From NCBI RefSeq assembly GCF_002332255.1, contig NZ_NRGW01000001.1, forward strand, positions 868,001 to 932,000: DNA of 64,000 bases. Direction: 5' to 3'. Below, in pieces: positions 7,580 through 15,982 of the stretch. Source of the DNA: Halomonas sp. JB37. GTDB taxonomy: Bacteria; Pseudomonadota; Gammaproteobacteria; Pseudomonadales; Halomonadaceae. Numbering within the stretch: position 1 is the stretch's first letter; each line of letters begins with the position of its first letter. The notes beneath the pieces were generated by a model, which was given only the letters and a program-made list of their open reading frames with translations, made no database searches and was not told the DNA's origin. The position numbers were made by a program, and so were the translations under genes.

Positions 7580-9556
7580 TTACCACTGCCAGTTGAGCGT
7601 CGCGAACAGGCTGCGCCCATCGCCTAGACTGCCATCGGGGCGGTACCACACTTTGTCGCCTGCATTGGCGAGCCGCAGTGAAGTGTCAACGGCCGGAGTA
7701 AGACGCCAGGCAAGATGTAAATCGTGAAGGCCGTAGCCAGGTAGACGCTCGTCGTCGCCCTGCTTATCGAAGGATTGAGCGAATCGGCTTTGCCAGCCTA
7801 GGCGAATATGGCTGCCATAGAGCGCCAGCTCACTGCCCAGCGTTGCTTCTAGCGGTGTTTGGCTGCCCAGTGGGTCGCCAGAGTCGCGGTCTTTGCCGGA
7901 GACTTCCGAAAGGCCGGCAAAACTGGTCAGTGATGGGAGAGCGCTAGGCTGCCATGTCACGCGGGCGTCATAGCCCCATAGCTGAGCACGTTGAATGTTC
8001 ACCGCCTGGGTAGTGCCTGCCATGATGTCGACCTGAGTGTCGATAAAGTCGTCCGCGCGGGTGTCGAAATAGCTGGCGCGTACCTGCCAATCGCCCTGGT
8101 GCCAGACCACGCCGCTTTCCCACGTGGTGCTGGTTTCGGGGGAAAGATTGGGGTTGGGTATCCAGTAGTTGTCCGGGGTGCAGAAAAATGGCCCGGCGCA
8201 GAAACCGGCAAAATGACGCTCGTTGGCGTAAAGCTCGGAGAGACTAGGTGCGCGGAAAGCCTCGGCGTAGCCAGAGAACAGCATCAGCGCATCATCAGGA
8301 CGCCAGGCAAGACGAAAGCGTGGCGATACTTGATCATGGACACTGTCACCATCGTCTTGCCCGGTAGCGTCGTAGCGATCAAAGCGCGCACCCAAACCAA
8401 CATCAAACTGACCCGCGCCGCCATCAGACAAATAGCGCCCCGCCGTTAGCGTGGTATCTAAATACGCGGCTTGGGTATCAATATCGGCTTTTGGGAAGCC
8501 GTTGGCTTCGCCGTCCGGGCGCTGGCGGGCCTGTTCCAGTTCGGCGCCGAACACCAGCGTTTGGGAGAGCCAGCCGTGATCCATACGATGGTAGCCATCG
8601 CTTTGCAAGCCGATACGTTCTAATGAGCGGCTGGCCTGGGGCTCATCAATATCCTGCTGGCTAAAGGTTAGCCGCGAGGTGATCTCGGTCGCGGCGCCAG
8701 GCTGCCAGCGATGGCCAAGCTGCACGTTATTGCTTTCAACATCGCGGTCGCGCAGTGGGTTGCTGCCATCTGTTGAAAGCTGCTGCGGGTTGGCAGGCTG
8801 AGTCGCGCGCTCATCGTAATGCTGCCAACTGATAAATACTCGCTGGTCGTCGCTTGGCTCCCAGCCGCCTTTTAGCAGCAGGCTGTTGAGGGTGGCATCT
8901 TCCTCTGCTTGATCGCCACCGGCGCGGCGAATATCGCCTGACTCACTGCGGCCGACTGAAAATAAGCCATCCACCTTGCCGTTGGCGGTATCGCGGCGGC
9001 CAAAGGCCGTTAGGCTGCCGCGTAATTCATCGCTAGCGGTGGCGCCACCAACGGAAAGGCGTACGCCGCTGTCTTCGGCAGGTGCCAGCAGGTCATCGGC
9101 ATCAACGCTCGTAAAGCTGACCACACCCCCCATCGCATTGCTGCCGTATAAGCTGGAGAGGGCACCGCGAGCTACCTGTACTTCCTGAATTAAGCCAGGG
9201 TCGAGGAAAAAGTTGCCGACATGGCCCGTCGAAATATCCTGCCGCACGCCGTCTAAACGTACCAGCACGCCTGAACGACCAAAACCACGCATGCTCAGCG
9301 TCTGACCGTTGCGGCGTCCCTGGCCAGCGACATGCAGCCCCGGCTGGCGGCTAAGGATGTCTTCCACTCGGCTAGCCGTTGCTAGCACCGCATCATTGCG
9401 GTTAATGATGTCGATAATCAGCGGTGCCCGAGAGAGGTCCGTCGGCGCGCGAGTGCCCGTCACCGTTACCGGATTAAGTTCTGCATCGTCTGCAAAAGCG
9501 GCGAGTAGAGGGAAAAGAGTGAGGCAAAGGCCGCTGAACGCGCATGTGTATTTCAT
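7580..9556 (-). CDS. hmuR: TonB-dependent haem/haemoglobin receptor
   Basis: 658-residue outer-membrane receptor: signal peptide (about 1-22), TonB-box-like NPVTVTGTR, plug domain (VEDILSRQPGLHV, MRGFGRSGVLVRLDG, LYGSNAMGGVVSF) and a barrel ending in an aromatic residue (ATLNWQW). The FRAPSLSELYANERHF and NPNLSPETS stretches reproduce the FRAP-His-NPNL signature of haem receptors. Unlike the receptor at 1-1028 it has no STN domain, so it should import haem without signalling. It follows hemP by 108 bp. Confidence 0.93.
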   Translation of the reverse strand: MKYTCAFSGLCLTLFPLLAAFADDAELNPVTVTGTRAPTDLSRAPLIIDIINRNDAVLATASRVEDILSRQPGLHVAGQGRRNGQTLSMRGFGRSGVLVRLDGVRQDISTGHVGNFFLDPGLIQEVQVARGALSSLYGSNAMGGVVSFTSVDADDLLAPAEDSGVRLSVGGATASDELRGSLTAFGRRDTANGKVDGLFSVGRSESGDIRRAGGDQAEEDATLNSLLLKGGWEPSDDQRVFISWQHYDERATQPANPQQLSTDGSNPLRDRDVESNNVQLGHRWQPGAATEITSRLTFSQQDIDEPQASRSLERIGLQSDGYHRMDHGWLSQTLVFGAELEQARQRPDGEANGFPKADIDTQAAYLDTTLTAGRYLSDGGAGQFDVGLGARFDRYDATGQDDGDSVHDQVSPRFRLAWRPDDALMLFSGYAEAFRAPSLSELYANERHFAGFCAGPFFCTPDNYWIPNPNLSPETSTTWESGVVWHQGDWQVRASYFDTRADDFIDTQVDIMAGTTQAVNIQRAQLWGYDARVTWQPSALPSLTSFAGLSEVSGKDRDSGDPLGSQTPLEATLGSELALYGSHIRLGWQSRFAQSFDKQGDDERLPGYGLHDLHLAWRLTPAVDTSLRLANAGDKVWYRPDGSLGDGRSLFATLNWQW

Positions 9557-9664
9557 GAGCCGGATAGTTCCAACAAAGAGAGGTGGAAGACATCGCTGGC
9601 TGAGTGCAGTCAGGCTGCAATATGGCTGGCTGTTGCTGTATTAGTTTTTAAAATTAGGGTGTGC

Positions 9665-9844
9665 TTATGCGTTAAGGATTAACTTGCCGCTTTTGGTGCG
9701 CCGCAAGATATAGCGTCTTTGTTCATGATGAATAATCAGCTGGCCAGCGCTGCCCAGCAGCTCTTTACTCTCCACTTCACGCGCCACGATAGGCGCCACT
9801 ACTGGTGCATGGCGTTGCTCAGCGCCCTTGTCGGGAAACTGCAT
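9665..9844 (-). CDS. hemP: haemin uptake protein HemP
   Basis: A 59-codon gene read directly from the minus strand (ATG at 9844, stop at 9665). The C-terminal half carries the HemP signature: SKELLGSAGQLIIHHEQ followed by YILRRTKSGKLILNA. HemP proteins are about 40-65 residues and usually precede a haem receptor gene; in several proteobacteria they are needed for haem uptake or act as activators of receptor expression. It is the first gene of the hmu block and lies just downstream of a Fur-box candidate, so it should be strongly iron regulated. Confidence 0.9.
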   Translation of the reverse strand: MQFPDKGAEQRHAPVVAPIVAREVESKELLGSAGQLIIHHEQRRYILRRTKSGKLILNA

Positions 9845-9861
9845 GCGATAATGACTCCTGT

Positions 9862-9880
9862 GTTAATGATAACTATTAGC
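9862..9880. promoter_or_regulatory. Fur box upstream of hemP
   Basis: GTTAATGATAACTATTAGC matches the classical 19-bp Fur consensus at 15 positions and lies 18-36 bp upstream of the hemP start. It would repress the hemP-hmuRSTUV transcript, and by read-through the sigma and anti-sigma genes, when iron is sufficient. Confidence 0.75.
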
Positions 9881-10006
9881 GTTAATTTAACAGAGTTGAG
9901 AATGCCACTCAATAGGCTTTGGAAGGTAAACGCTTATTGTCATGCGACTAATGGCAGCAACTGCGCCAAAAGGTGTCTTTAATTTACCTATATACAGGCA
10001 GGCAGA

Positions 10007-10024
10007 CCGTCATCGCGCTGTCAT
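10007..10024 (+). promoter_or_regulatory. Pho box (PhoB site) upstream of phoX
   Basis: CCGTCAT-CGCG-CTGTCAT is two 7-bp direct repeats of CTGTCAT, one with a single mismatch, separated by exactly four bases as in the PhoB consensus. It lies 65 bp upstream of phoX, fitting phosphate-starvation induction. Confidence 0.8.
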
Positions 10025-10088
10025 TTAGCTCAGCTAGAGTCTCTTGAAATTCAATCGTTAGCTTAAAACGATAAGAGGGAGACCCAGC

Positions 10089-12224
10089 ATGAGTAAAGAG
10101 ATCGAAGATCACCGTCTGCTTAACACAAGCCGCAATAAACCGTTCGCAGCCGTATTAGCAAAACATGTATCTCGACGCGATGTGATGCGTGGCGGCTTAA
10201 GCATGGCGGCGGCCTCAATGCTTAGTTTTGGTGGTGCCGCTCAGGCACTTGCCTCAAACGGCACGCAAAAAACACCGCTGACGCTGGCGTTTGAAGCGGT
10301 TCGCGGGTCGCTAACTGATGCTATCGTGGTGCCAGAAGGCTATGTGGCACAGGTGCTAGTACCTTGGGGTACGCCGCTAAACGACGGCGACACCTGGCAG
10401 GCTGACCAGCCGATGACGCCTGATCGCCAGGCAGCGAGCGTAGGCATGCACCATGACGGTATGGCTGGATTTGCGCTGGATGCCGATAACGCATCGCGCC
10501 GATTTGTACTGGCGCTCAATAATGAATATATCGATCAAGAAGCGCTGTGGGCACCTCAGGGTGGTCCGACTAATGCAGAAAGCGGTAAGCGGCCCGCCGA
10601 TGAGTCACGCACCGAAATCAACGCCCATGGTGTCACCCTGGTTGAAGTTGAGAAAGACGCTAACGGCCACTGGGCACATGTGCCGGGCTCGTCGTATAAC
10701 CGCCGCTTTACCAGCGCAACGGTGATGGAAATCGCAGGCCCTGTTGCCGGTAGCGACTACGTCAAAACGCAGTTTTCACCGTCGGGCATGCAGACCCGAG
10801 GCACCAACAATAACTGTGGCAACGGTGTTACTCCCTGGGGCACCTATATTGCCTGCGAAGAGAACTGGCCGGATATTTTCGTTAACCGTGGTGAACGCTT
10901 CCAGGACGATGCGCGCATCGGTATTCCTACCGATAAAAGCCGCTATGGCTGGGATACCTCGGCAGGCGATGCCTCTGAGGACAACGATGAGTTTGGCCGT
11001 TTCGATATTACTCCAAGAGGTGAACACGCGGCTGACGACTATCGCAACGAGGCGCGCTCGTTTGGCTATCAGGTGGAAGTCGACCCGTATAGCGATGCGC
11101 TCGCCGTTAAGCGCACGGCACTGGGCCGTTTCCGCCACGAAGGCTGCTGGCTGGGCAAGCTGAAAGCCGGTCAGCCGGTGGTTTACTACTCTGGCCATGA
11201 TTCGCGCAATGAGTATGTCTATAAATACGTCTCTGACGCCCTCTGGAACCCCGCTGATGCCAACCGCCCCGGCGAAGAGTACGACCGCCTGGCTATCGGT
11301 AGTAAATATATGGATAGCGGCACGCTGTATGTGGCCCGTTTCCATGCCGATGGCAGCGGTGAGTGGCTAGCGCTGACGCCTGATGCGACAACGCAGGATG
11401 GCCGCACGCTAGCCGTGGCGCTGGGCTTGGCAGACGACGACCACGCAGGAATTATCATTAATACCTGTGATGCGGCGGATTTTATGGGCGCAACACCAAT
11501 GGACCGGCCAGAATGGGCGGCTGTCGATCCTACATCAGGCGAGGTGTACCTCACGCTGACCAATAATACTCAGCGTACCGCCGAAGAAACCACGCCGACG
11601 TTTACCAATACCGGTGATGACATTGAGCAGTTAGGCGTTGGTTATGGCACAGCGCCCACCAATGCGTCCAACCCGCGTGCCAATAACGAAGCGGGGCATA
11701 TTATCCGCTGGCGCGAAAGCCGCTTGCCGAACGCCTTCACCTGGGAAGTGTTTGTGTTTGGCGCCGCGGCAAGCGATGTGGATAACCACTCTGGCCTGAG
11801 CGAAATGAACCAGTTCGCGAGCCCCGATGGGCTGTGGTTCGACGAGCGTGGTTACGGCCAGGGCATTCTTTGGATTCAAACCGATAATGGCTATGGCGGG
11901 TTAACGGAATATACAAACGATCAATTGCTTGCGGTAGTACCTAACGGGCTGGGCGATATCCAAGGCACCGGCCCGGTAATTAACAATAGCAATCAGCAGC
12001 AGCTAAAGCGTTTCGCGGTAGGGCCTAATGGCAGTGAAGTCACCGGGATCTTTGCCACGCCGGATAAAACCGCGCTGTTTATCAATATTCAGCACCCCGG
12101 CAACTGGCCCGCTGACGGCGGCGCGCTGGTTCAAGACGCCACCATTGCCGCCAGCGGCCAAGTGCGCCCACGGGCCGCGACCGTGGTTATTCAGAAGCGC
12201 GATGGTGGCCCGGTGGGGGTGTAA
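10089..12224 (+). CDS. phoX: PhoX family alkaline phosphatase
   Basis: 711 residues, a DUF839/PhoX phosphatase. A twin-arginine signal is visible (SRRDVMRGGLSMAAASML, RR at 29-30, cleavage after AQALA), so the folded, Ca/Fe-containing enzyme would be exported by Tat to hydrolyse phosphomonoesters in the periplasm or outside. Family stretches include NNNCGNGVTPWGTYIACEEN and YSGHDSRNEYVYKYVS. A good ribosome binding site (GAGGGAG) and a Pho box lie upstream. It converges with argO. Confidence 0.93.
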   Translation: MSKEIEDHRLLNTSRNKPFAAVLAKHVSRRDVMRGGLSMAAASMLSFGGAAQALASNGTQKTPLTLAFEAVRGSLTDAIVVPEGYVAQVLVPWGTPLNDGDTWQADQPMTPDRQAASVGMHHDGMAGFALDADNASRRFVLALNNEYIDQEALWAPQGGPTNAESGKRPADESRTEINAHGVTLVEVEKDANGHWAHVPGSSYNRRFTSATVMEIAGPVAGSDYVKTQFSPSGMQTRGTNNNCGNGVTPWGTYIACEENWPDIFVNRGERFQDDARIGIPTDKSRYGWDTSAGDASEDNDEFGRFDITPRGEHAADDYRNEARSFGYQVEVDPYSDALAVKRTALGRFRHEGCWLGKLKAGQPVVYYSGHDSRNEYVYKYVSDALWNPADANRPGEEYDRLAIGSKYMDSGTLYVARFHADGSGEWLALTPDATTQDGRTLAVALGLADDDHAGIIINTCDAADFMGATPMDRPEWAAVDPTSGEVYLTLTNNTQRTAEETTPTFTNTGDDIEQLGVGYGTAPTNASNPRANNEAGHIIRWRESRLPNAFTWEVFVFGAAASDVDNHSGLSEMNQFASPDGLWFDERGYGQGILWIQTDNGYGGLTEYTNDQLLAVVPNGLGDIQGTGPVINNSNQQQLKRFAVGPNGSEVTGIFATPDKTALFINIQHPGNWPADGGALVQDATIAASGQVRPRAATVVIQKRDGGPVGV

Positions 12225-12268
12225 CCTCAGCCCTGTAGCGCACAGCGTCGAACTACTCGGCGATGGCT

Positions 12269-12883
12269 CTAAAACCCACCCACAAGCAGCTGAAAGGCAA
12301 TGGTCGCCATCATAATGGCCACGCCGATATCGATCAGTCGCCAAGTTAACGGCCTTGATAGCCAGGGCGCTAGCCAGGAAGCTCCCAGGGATAGCGCGCT
12401 AAACCATAGCGCCGAGCCGCTAGCTGCGCCCAATGCGTAGGCGCTCGGAACTGGCTGCTGGGCACCTAGCGAGCCAATCAGCACGACTGTGTCGAGATAA
12501 ACATGCGGATTGAGCAGGGTCACGGCCAGTGTCGCCAGCATCACCGAGTGGAAAGAACGCGCCTGCGTGTCGTTTGCCTTAAGCGTAACGGGGCGCCAAG
12601 CGCGGCACAGTGCTTGGCTTGCGTACCAAAGCAGAAAAGCTATGCCTCCCCAGCGTGCAATGGCGAGCAGAAGCGGGCTTTGCATCAATATGCTTGCCAA
12701 TCCGAATACGCCCGCGGCTACCAGCACCGCGTCGCAAACCATGCATACCAACGCTACGGCTAGATGGTATTCACGGCGCAGGCTTTGTGAGAGCACAAAC
12801 GCATTTTGAGCACCAATCGCCATAATTAGCCCGATAGCAACCAGTAGGCCGTTGATATAACTTTGCCACACACCCTGCCACAT
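12269..12883 (-). CDS. argO: LysE/ArgO-family amino-acid exporter
   Basis: 204-residue inner-membrane exporter with about six helices. The family motif GAQNAFVLSQSLRREY is near residues 23-38 and LLNPHVYLDTVVLIGSL near 121-137. LysE/ArgO proteins export basic amino acids such as arginine or lysine. The gene is divergent from an ArgP-type regulator 97 bp away, the same pairing that controls ArgO/LysE in other bacteria, which supports arginine/lysine as the substrate. Confidence 0.9.
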   Translation of the reverse strand: MWQGVWQSYINGLLVAIGLIMAIGAQNAFVLSQSLRREYHLAVALVCMVCDAVLVAAGVFGLASILMQSPLLLAIARWGGIAFLLWYASQALCRAWRPVTLKANDTQARSFHSVMLATLAVTLLNPHVYLDTVVLIGSLGAQQPVPSAYALGAASGSALWFSALSLGASWLAPWLSRPLTWRLIDIGVAIMMATIAFQLLVGGF

Positions 12884-12980
12884 AGCGCCCTACTTAATGT
12901 TGATGAAATTGCTGGTAAGTGTGCTGACGCTGCGTGTATAAGGAAAACGAATATTGCTGATATACCATTAGGGAAATGAA

Positions 12981-13868
12981 TTGCTTGATTACAAATTATT
13001 GGCGGCGTTAGCAGCAGTCATCGAGCAGGGTGGTTTTGAGCGGGGATCACAAGCGCTGGGGTTGTCGCAGTCGGCTATCTCTCAGCGAATCAAGCTGCTT
13101 GAAGCACGTATTGGCCAGCCTGTGCTGATTCGCGCGACGCCGCCCGCGCCGACCGATGTTGGCCGTCGATTGCTCAATCATGTGCAGCAGGTGCGCTTGC
13201 TTGAACGCGACCTTCAAGACCAAGTGCCAATGCTCGATGACGCCATGCCGGAGCGTCTACGTTTAGCGATCAACGCTGACAGTTTGGCAACGTGGTGGGC
13301 GGCGGCGGTTGGCGATTTTTGCGCCCATCAAAACGTACTGCTGGAACTGGTAGTCGAAGATCAGGAAGTGGGATTAAAGCGCATGCGCGCTGGCGAAGTG
13401 GCGGGCTGTGTATGCGCCGCCGAGCGCCCGGTGGCGGGGGCGAATAGCGAAGTGCTTGGCATCATGCCCTATCTTGCCGTGGCAAGCCCAGCCTTCATCG
13501 CGCGGTATTTCGCAGCTGGCGTTAGGGCGCAGGTTTTACCCCAGGCGCCCGCTATCGTATTTGGTGCAGATGACTTACTGCAGCATCGCTATTTAGCAAC
13601 GTTTGGCGTAACGGGCAGTTTTGCCTATCATCTGTGTCCCTCTTCTGAGGGCTTTGTACGTTTGCTTGAGAGCGGGTTTGGCTGGGGAATGGTACCGGAG
13701 CTGCAAGTGCGTGATGAATTAGCGCAAGGCAAGCTCGTGGAGCTGATCCCAGGACGTTCCATCGATGTGCCGCTTTACTGGCACTACTGGCGTAATGGCG
13801 GGCGCCTATTAGCCGGTTTGACGCAGCACCTTCGCCGCACCGCGTTAAAAGCGTTGGTGCCGCTTTAG
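12981..13868 (+). CDS. argP: LysR-family regulator ArgP (IciA) of the arginine exporter
   Basis: 295 residues. The N-terminal winged helix (FERGSQALGLSQSAISQRIKLLEARIGQPVLIR) matches ArgP closely, and a LysR effector domain follows. The frame begins with TTG at 12981; a possible ATG at 12976 is out of frame, and AGGGA lies seven bases before the TTG, so a TTG start is the best reading and would limit protein level. It is expected to activate argO when arginine is high. Confidence 0.88.
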   Translation: MLDYKLLAALAAVIEQGGFERGSQALGLSQSAISQRIKLLEARIGQPVLIRATPPAPTDVGRRLLNHVQQVRLLERDLQDQVPMLDDAMPERLRLAINADSLATWWAAAVGDFCAHQNVLLELVVEDQEVGLKRMRAGEVAGCVCAAERPVAGANSEVLGIMPYLAVASPAFIARYFAAGVRAQVLPQAPAIVFGADDLLQHRYLATFGVTGSFAYHLCPSSEGFVRLLESGFGWGMVPELQVRDELAQGKLVELIPGRSIDVPLYWHYWRNGGRLLAGLTQHLRRTALKALVPL

Positions 13869-13933
13869 TGATCCTCGCCAAGCGTCGAGAAGGGCTTTAT
13901 GCGGTCAATTAAAGTGTTAACGATGATTTAATC

Positions 13934-14692
13934 TTAAGTTGACGGTGTGCCCAATCCACTGTCGCCTTCATAGGTAAGGTTGGTTTCCCAGCTGTCGCTA
14001 CTAACGGCAATCGCCGCATGAATGCCCGCGCTATCGCCTGCTTTGAAAGCTTTATAAATCGCTTTGTGATCTTTTAAAGCGGTTTCAGGTAGCGACCGCA
14101 TTGAGGTTTCCAGCGCGGCCTCAATCAGTTGCAGTAACGTTTCACCCACTCGAATGGTCATGGGATTATGGGTGCTGTGCAAGATGGCGCGATGAAAGGC
14201 GATATCGTGCTGAGCGGTTTGAGCGCCTGACCGAATAGCCTCTTCCATGGCGTCGATACTCTGCTGAATAAGCTGATGATCCAGTGCCGTTGCTTCGCCC
14301 ATTGCTTGAAGGGTATACGCAGGTTCAAACATGTTACGAAATTCCAGCACGTCCCTCGTCATACCGCGCGCTAAAATCATCCCAAAGGCCATAGGATCTA
14401 CCAGCGGCTTGCCTGGCTCGCGGCGAATCATAGTGCCCTGACCACGTTTGACTTCCACAATGCCGATGGCTTGCAGCATTTTTATGGCTTCGCGCACGCT
14501 TGATTTGCCAATGCCCAGGCTGTGGGTCAATTCAGTTTCTGAAGGTAAATAGTCACCCGGCTTTAGGTCGCCGCGTATCAAGGCGCTTTTGATGCGCTCA
14601 AGTAGTTGCAGCGCGACTGAGCTGCGCTCCATCGAATCTCCAAAAGAAGTCGTGTTCGTGGGGGTAGTCTCGGGCTGGCGTTTAAAACTCAT
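13934..14692 (-). CDS. GntR-family (FCD/FadR-type) transcriptional regulator
   Basis: 252 residues: winged helix-turn-helix (RIKSALIRGDLKPGDYLPSETELTHSLGIGKSSVREAIKML) and an all-helical FCD ligand domain (EFRNMFEPAYTLQAM, DIAFHRAILHSTHNPM). A second start at 14632 (232 aa, GGAG five bases upstream) is also plausible. It is divergent from the asparaginase/TRAP/amidase operon, with a perfect 17-bp palindrome between them, so it most likely represses that operon until its organic-acid substrate is present. Confidence 0.9.
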   Translation of the reverse strand: MSFKRQPETTPTNTTSFGDSMERSSVALQLLERIKSALIRGDLKPGDYLPSETELTHSLGIGKSSVREAIKMLQAIGIVEVKRGQGTMIRREPGKPLVDPMAFGMILARGMTRDVLEFRNMFEPAYTLQAMGEATALDHQLIQQSIDAMEEAIRSGAQTAQHDIAFHRAILHSTHNPMTIRVGETLLQLIEAALETSMRSLPETALKDHKAIYKAFKAGDSAGIHAAIAVSSDSWETNLTYEGDSGLGTPST

Positions 14693-14853
14693 GTGGGCCT
14701 CACGTGGCTCATCGGTATTTATTACATGCTAATAAAGCGTAAGCCTAGCGGCTTAATACGCTTGATTGCATATATTTAAAAGAAATATGCATATTTTTTA
14801 TTGTTTTATGTGCGCTGCTTGCATAAAGCTCGTTATTAGGTCTAGCATGATAT

Positions 14854-14870
14854 CAGACATCTGATGTCTG
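14854..14870. promoter_or_regulatory. perfect palindromic operator for the divergent GntR regulator
   Basis: CAGACATCTGATGTCTG is a perfect 17-bp inverted repeat in the 216-bp gap between the regulator and asparaginase genes, about 40 bp before the latter. A repeated half-site-like GTGTCAGA and TTAGACAT follow it. FCD-type GntR proteins bind short palindromes of this size. Confidence 0.7.
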
Positions 14871-14908
14871 GTGTCAGAGTAGATTAGACATTAAATGCGA
14901 GAACCTGC

Positions 14909-15904
14909 ATGACCAAAAAACACATCGTGGTGTTGACGACGGGCGGCACCATAGCCAGTAAGCCTGGCGAATCAGGGCGTAGTCAGTCAGGCGCATTAAA
15001 CGGTGAGCAACTGCTGGAGCGTGTAGTGCTACCGCAGGGGGTCGAAACCACGGTAGAAGTTATTTCGATCCTGCAAAAACCCAGTAACGCCATCACCCTC
15101 GCTGATCTCGCTGAATTGTATCTTCAAGGGCGAAAAGCGCTGGCACGCCCGGATGTGGACGGGCTGGTGATCACTCATGGTACCGATACCTTAGAAGAGA
15201 CCGCTTACTTTCTGTCACTCACGCTGCCAGCTGATAAACCCTGTGTCATTACTGGTTCGCAGCGGGCACCTCATCAGCTAGGCACCGACGCGTTTAAAAA
15301 TATCTGCGATGCCATTGTGGCGGCGACAAGCCCGCAGCTGCGTCAGCATGGATGTGTGGTGGTTTTTAACGAGTCGTTATTCACTGCGCGCTATGCCCGA
15401 AAAATGAGCAGCTTCCAACTGCACGGTTTTAATGCGCCCGGCGCCGGGCCGTTGGGATATATCGATGGGCAGCGCGTAAAGCTTTATCACGCGGCAACGG
15501 CGGTGGCGAACCCGATCGAAGGATGGGACTTTCCGCTACCAAGAGTCGATCTACTGACAGCCTATTTGGATGCCTCACCAGACGTATTGAAAGTCTGTGT
15601 CGAGAGTGGGGCAAAGGCGATAGTAATTGATGGTTTAGGGCGTGGCCATGTGCCGCCTAGCTGGATGAACGCAATAAGGGAATTGGTTAGCGCGGGTGTG
15701 CCCGTAGCGGTTGTGAGCAGCTGTGCTCAAGGACCGGTGAACACCAGCTATGAATTTAGCGGTAGCCTCGACGATTTATTGTCGGCCGGAGTGATAGCGC
15801 TCAACGATATCAGTGCACGTAAGGCAAGACTCGCGCTTGCCTTACTGCTGAGTAGTACCCCGCGCGCAGCGTTGGGTAATGCGATGGAACGCATGATGGC
15901 ATGA
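14909..15904 (+). CDS. L-asparaginase family amidohydrolase
   Basis: 331 residues of the bacterial asparaginase/glutaminase family. The first catalytic threonine is in TTGGTIAS (about residue 14) and the second Thr-Asp pair in THGTDTLEET (89-98); ITGSQRAPHQLGTDAFKN is the substrate-cleft stretch. There is no signal peptide, so it acts in the cytoplasm. It opens an operon with a TRAP transporter, a RidA-like protein and an amidase, which suggests that the substrate may be an imported amide other than asparagine. Confidence 0.88.
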   Translation: MTKKHIVVLTTGGTIASKPGESGRSQSGALNGEQLLERVVLPQGVETTVEVISILQKPSNAITLADLAELYLQGRKALARPDVDGLVITHGTDTLEETAYFLSLTLPADKPCVITGSQRAPHQLGTDAFKNICDAIVAATSPQLRQHGCVVVFNESLFTARYARKMSSFQLHGFNAPGAGPLGYIDGQRVKLYHAATAVANPIEGWDFPLPRVDLLTAYLDASPDVLKVCVESGAKAIVIDGLGRGHVPPSWMNAIRELVSAGVPVAVVSSCAQGPVNTSYEFSGSLDDLLSAGVIALNDISARKARLALALLLSSTPRAALGNAMERMMA

Positions 15905-15982
15905 GTGGACTCTTAATCTTGCTCAAATGCAGTAACAAAACACTAAAAAAGTAACCCACCATAATTAAATAAGGTGCTGGAC

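Noticed and set aside
7991..8449. Plus-strand 152-codon open frame
   Set aside because: It lies wholly antisense to the haem receptor gene and has no recognisable motif.
9719..9982. Plus-strand 87-codon open frame
   Set aside because: It is antisense to hemP and covers the Fur box; no similarity to any family.
10776..11345. Minus-strand 189-codon open frame
   Set aside because: Antisense to phoX; composition is that of a reverse-frame shadow.
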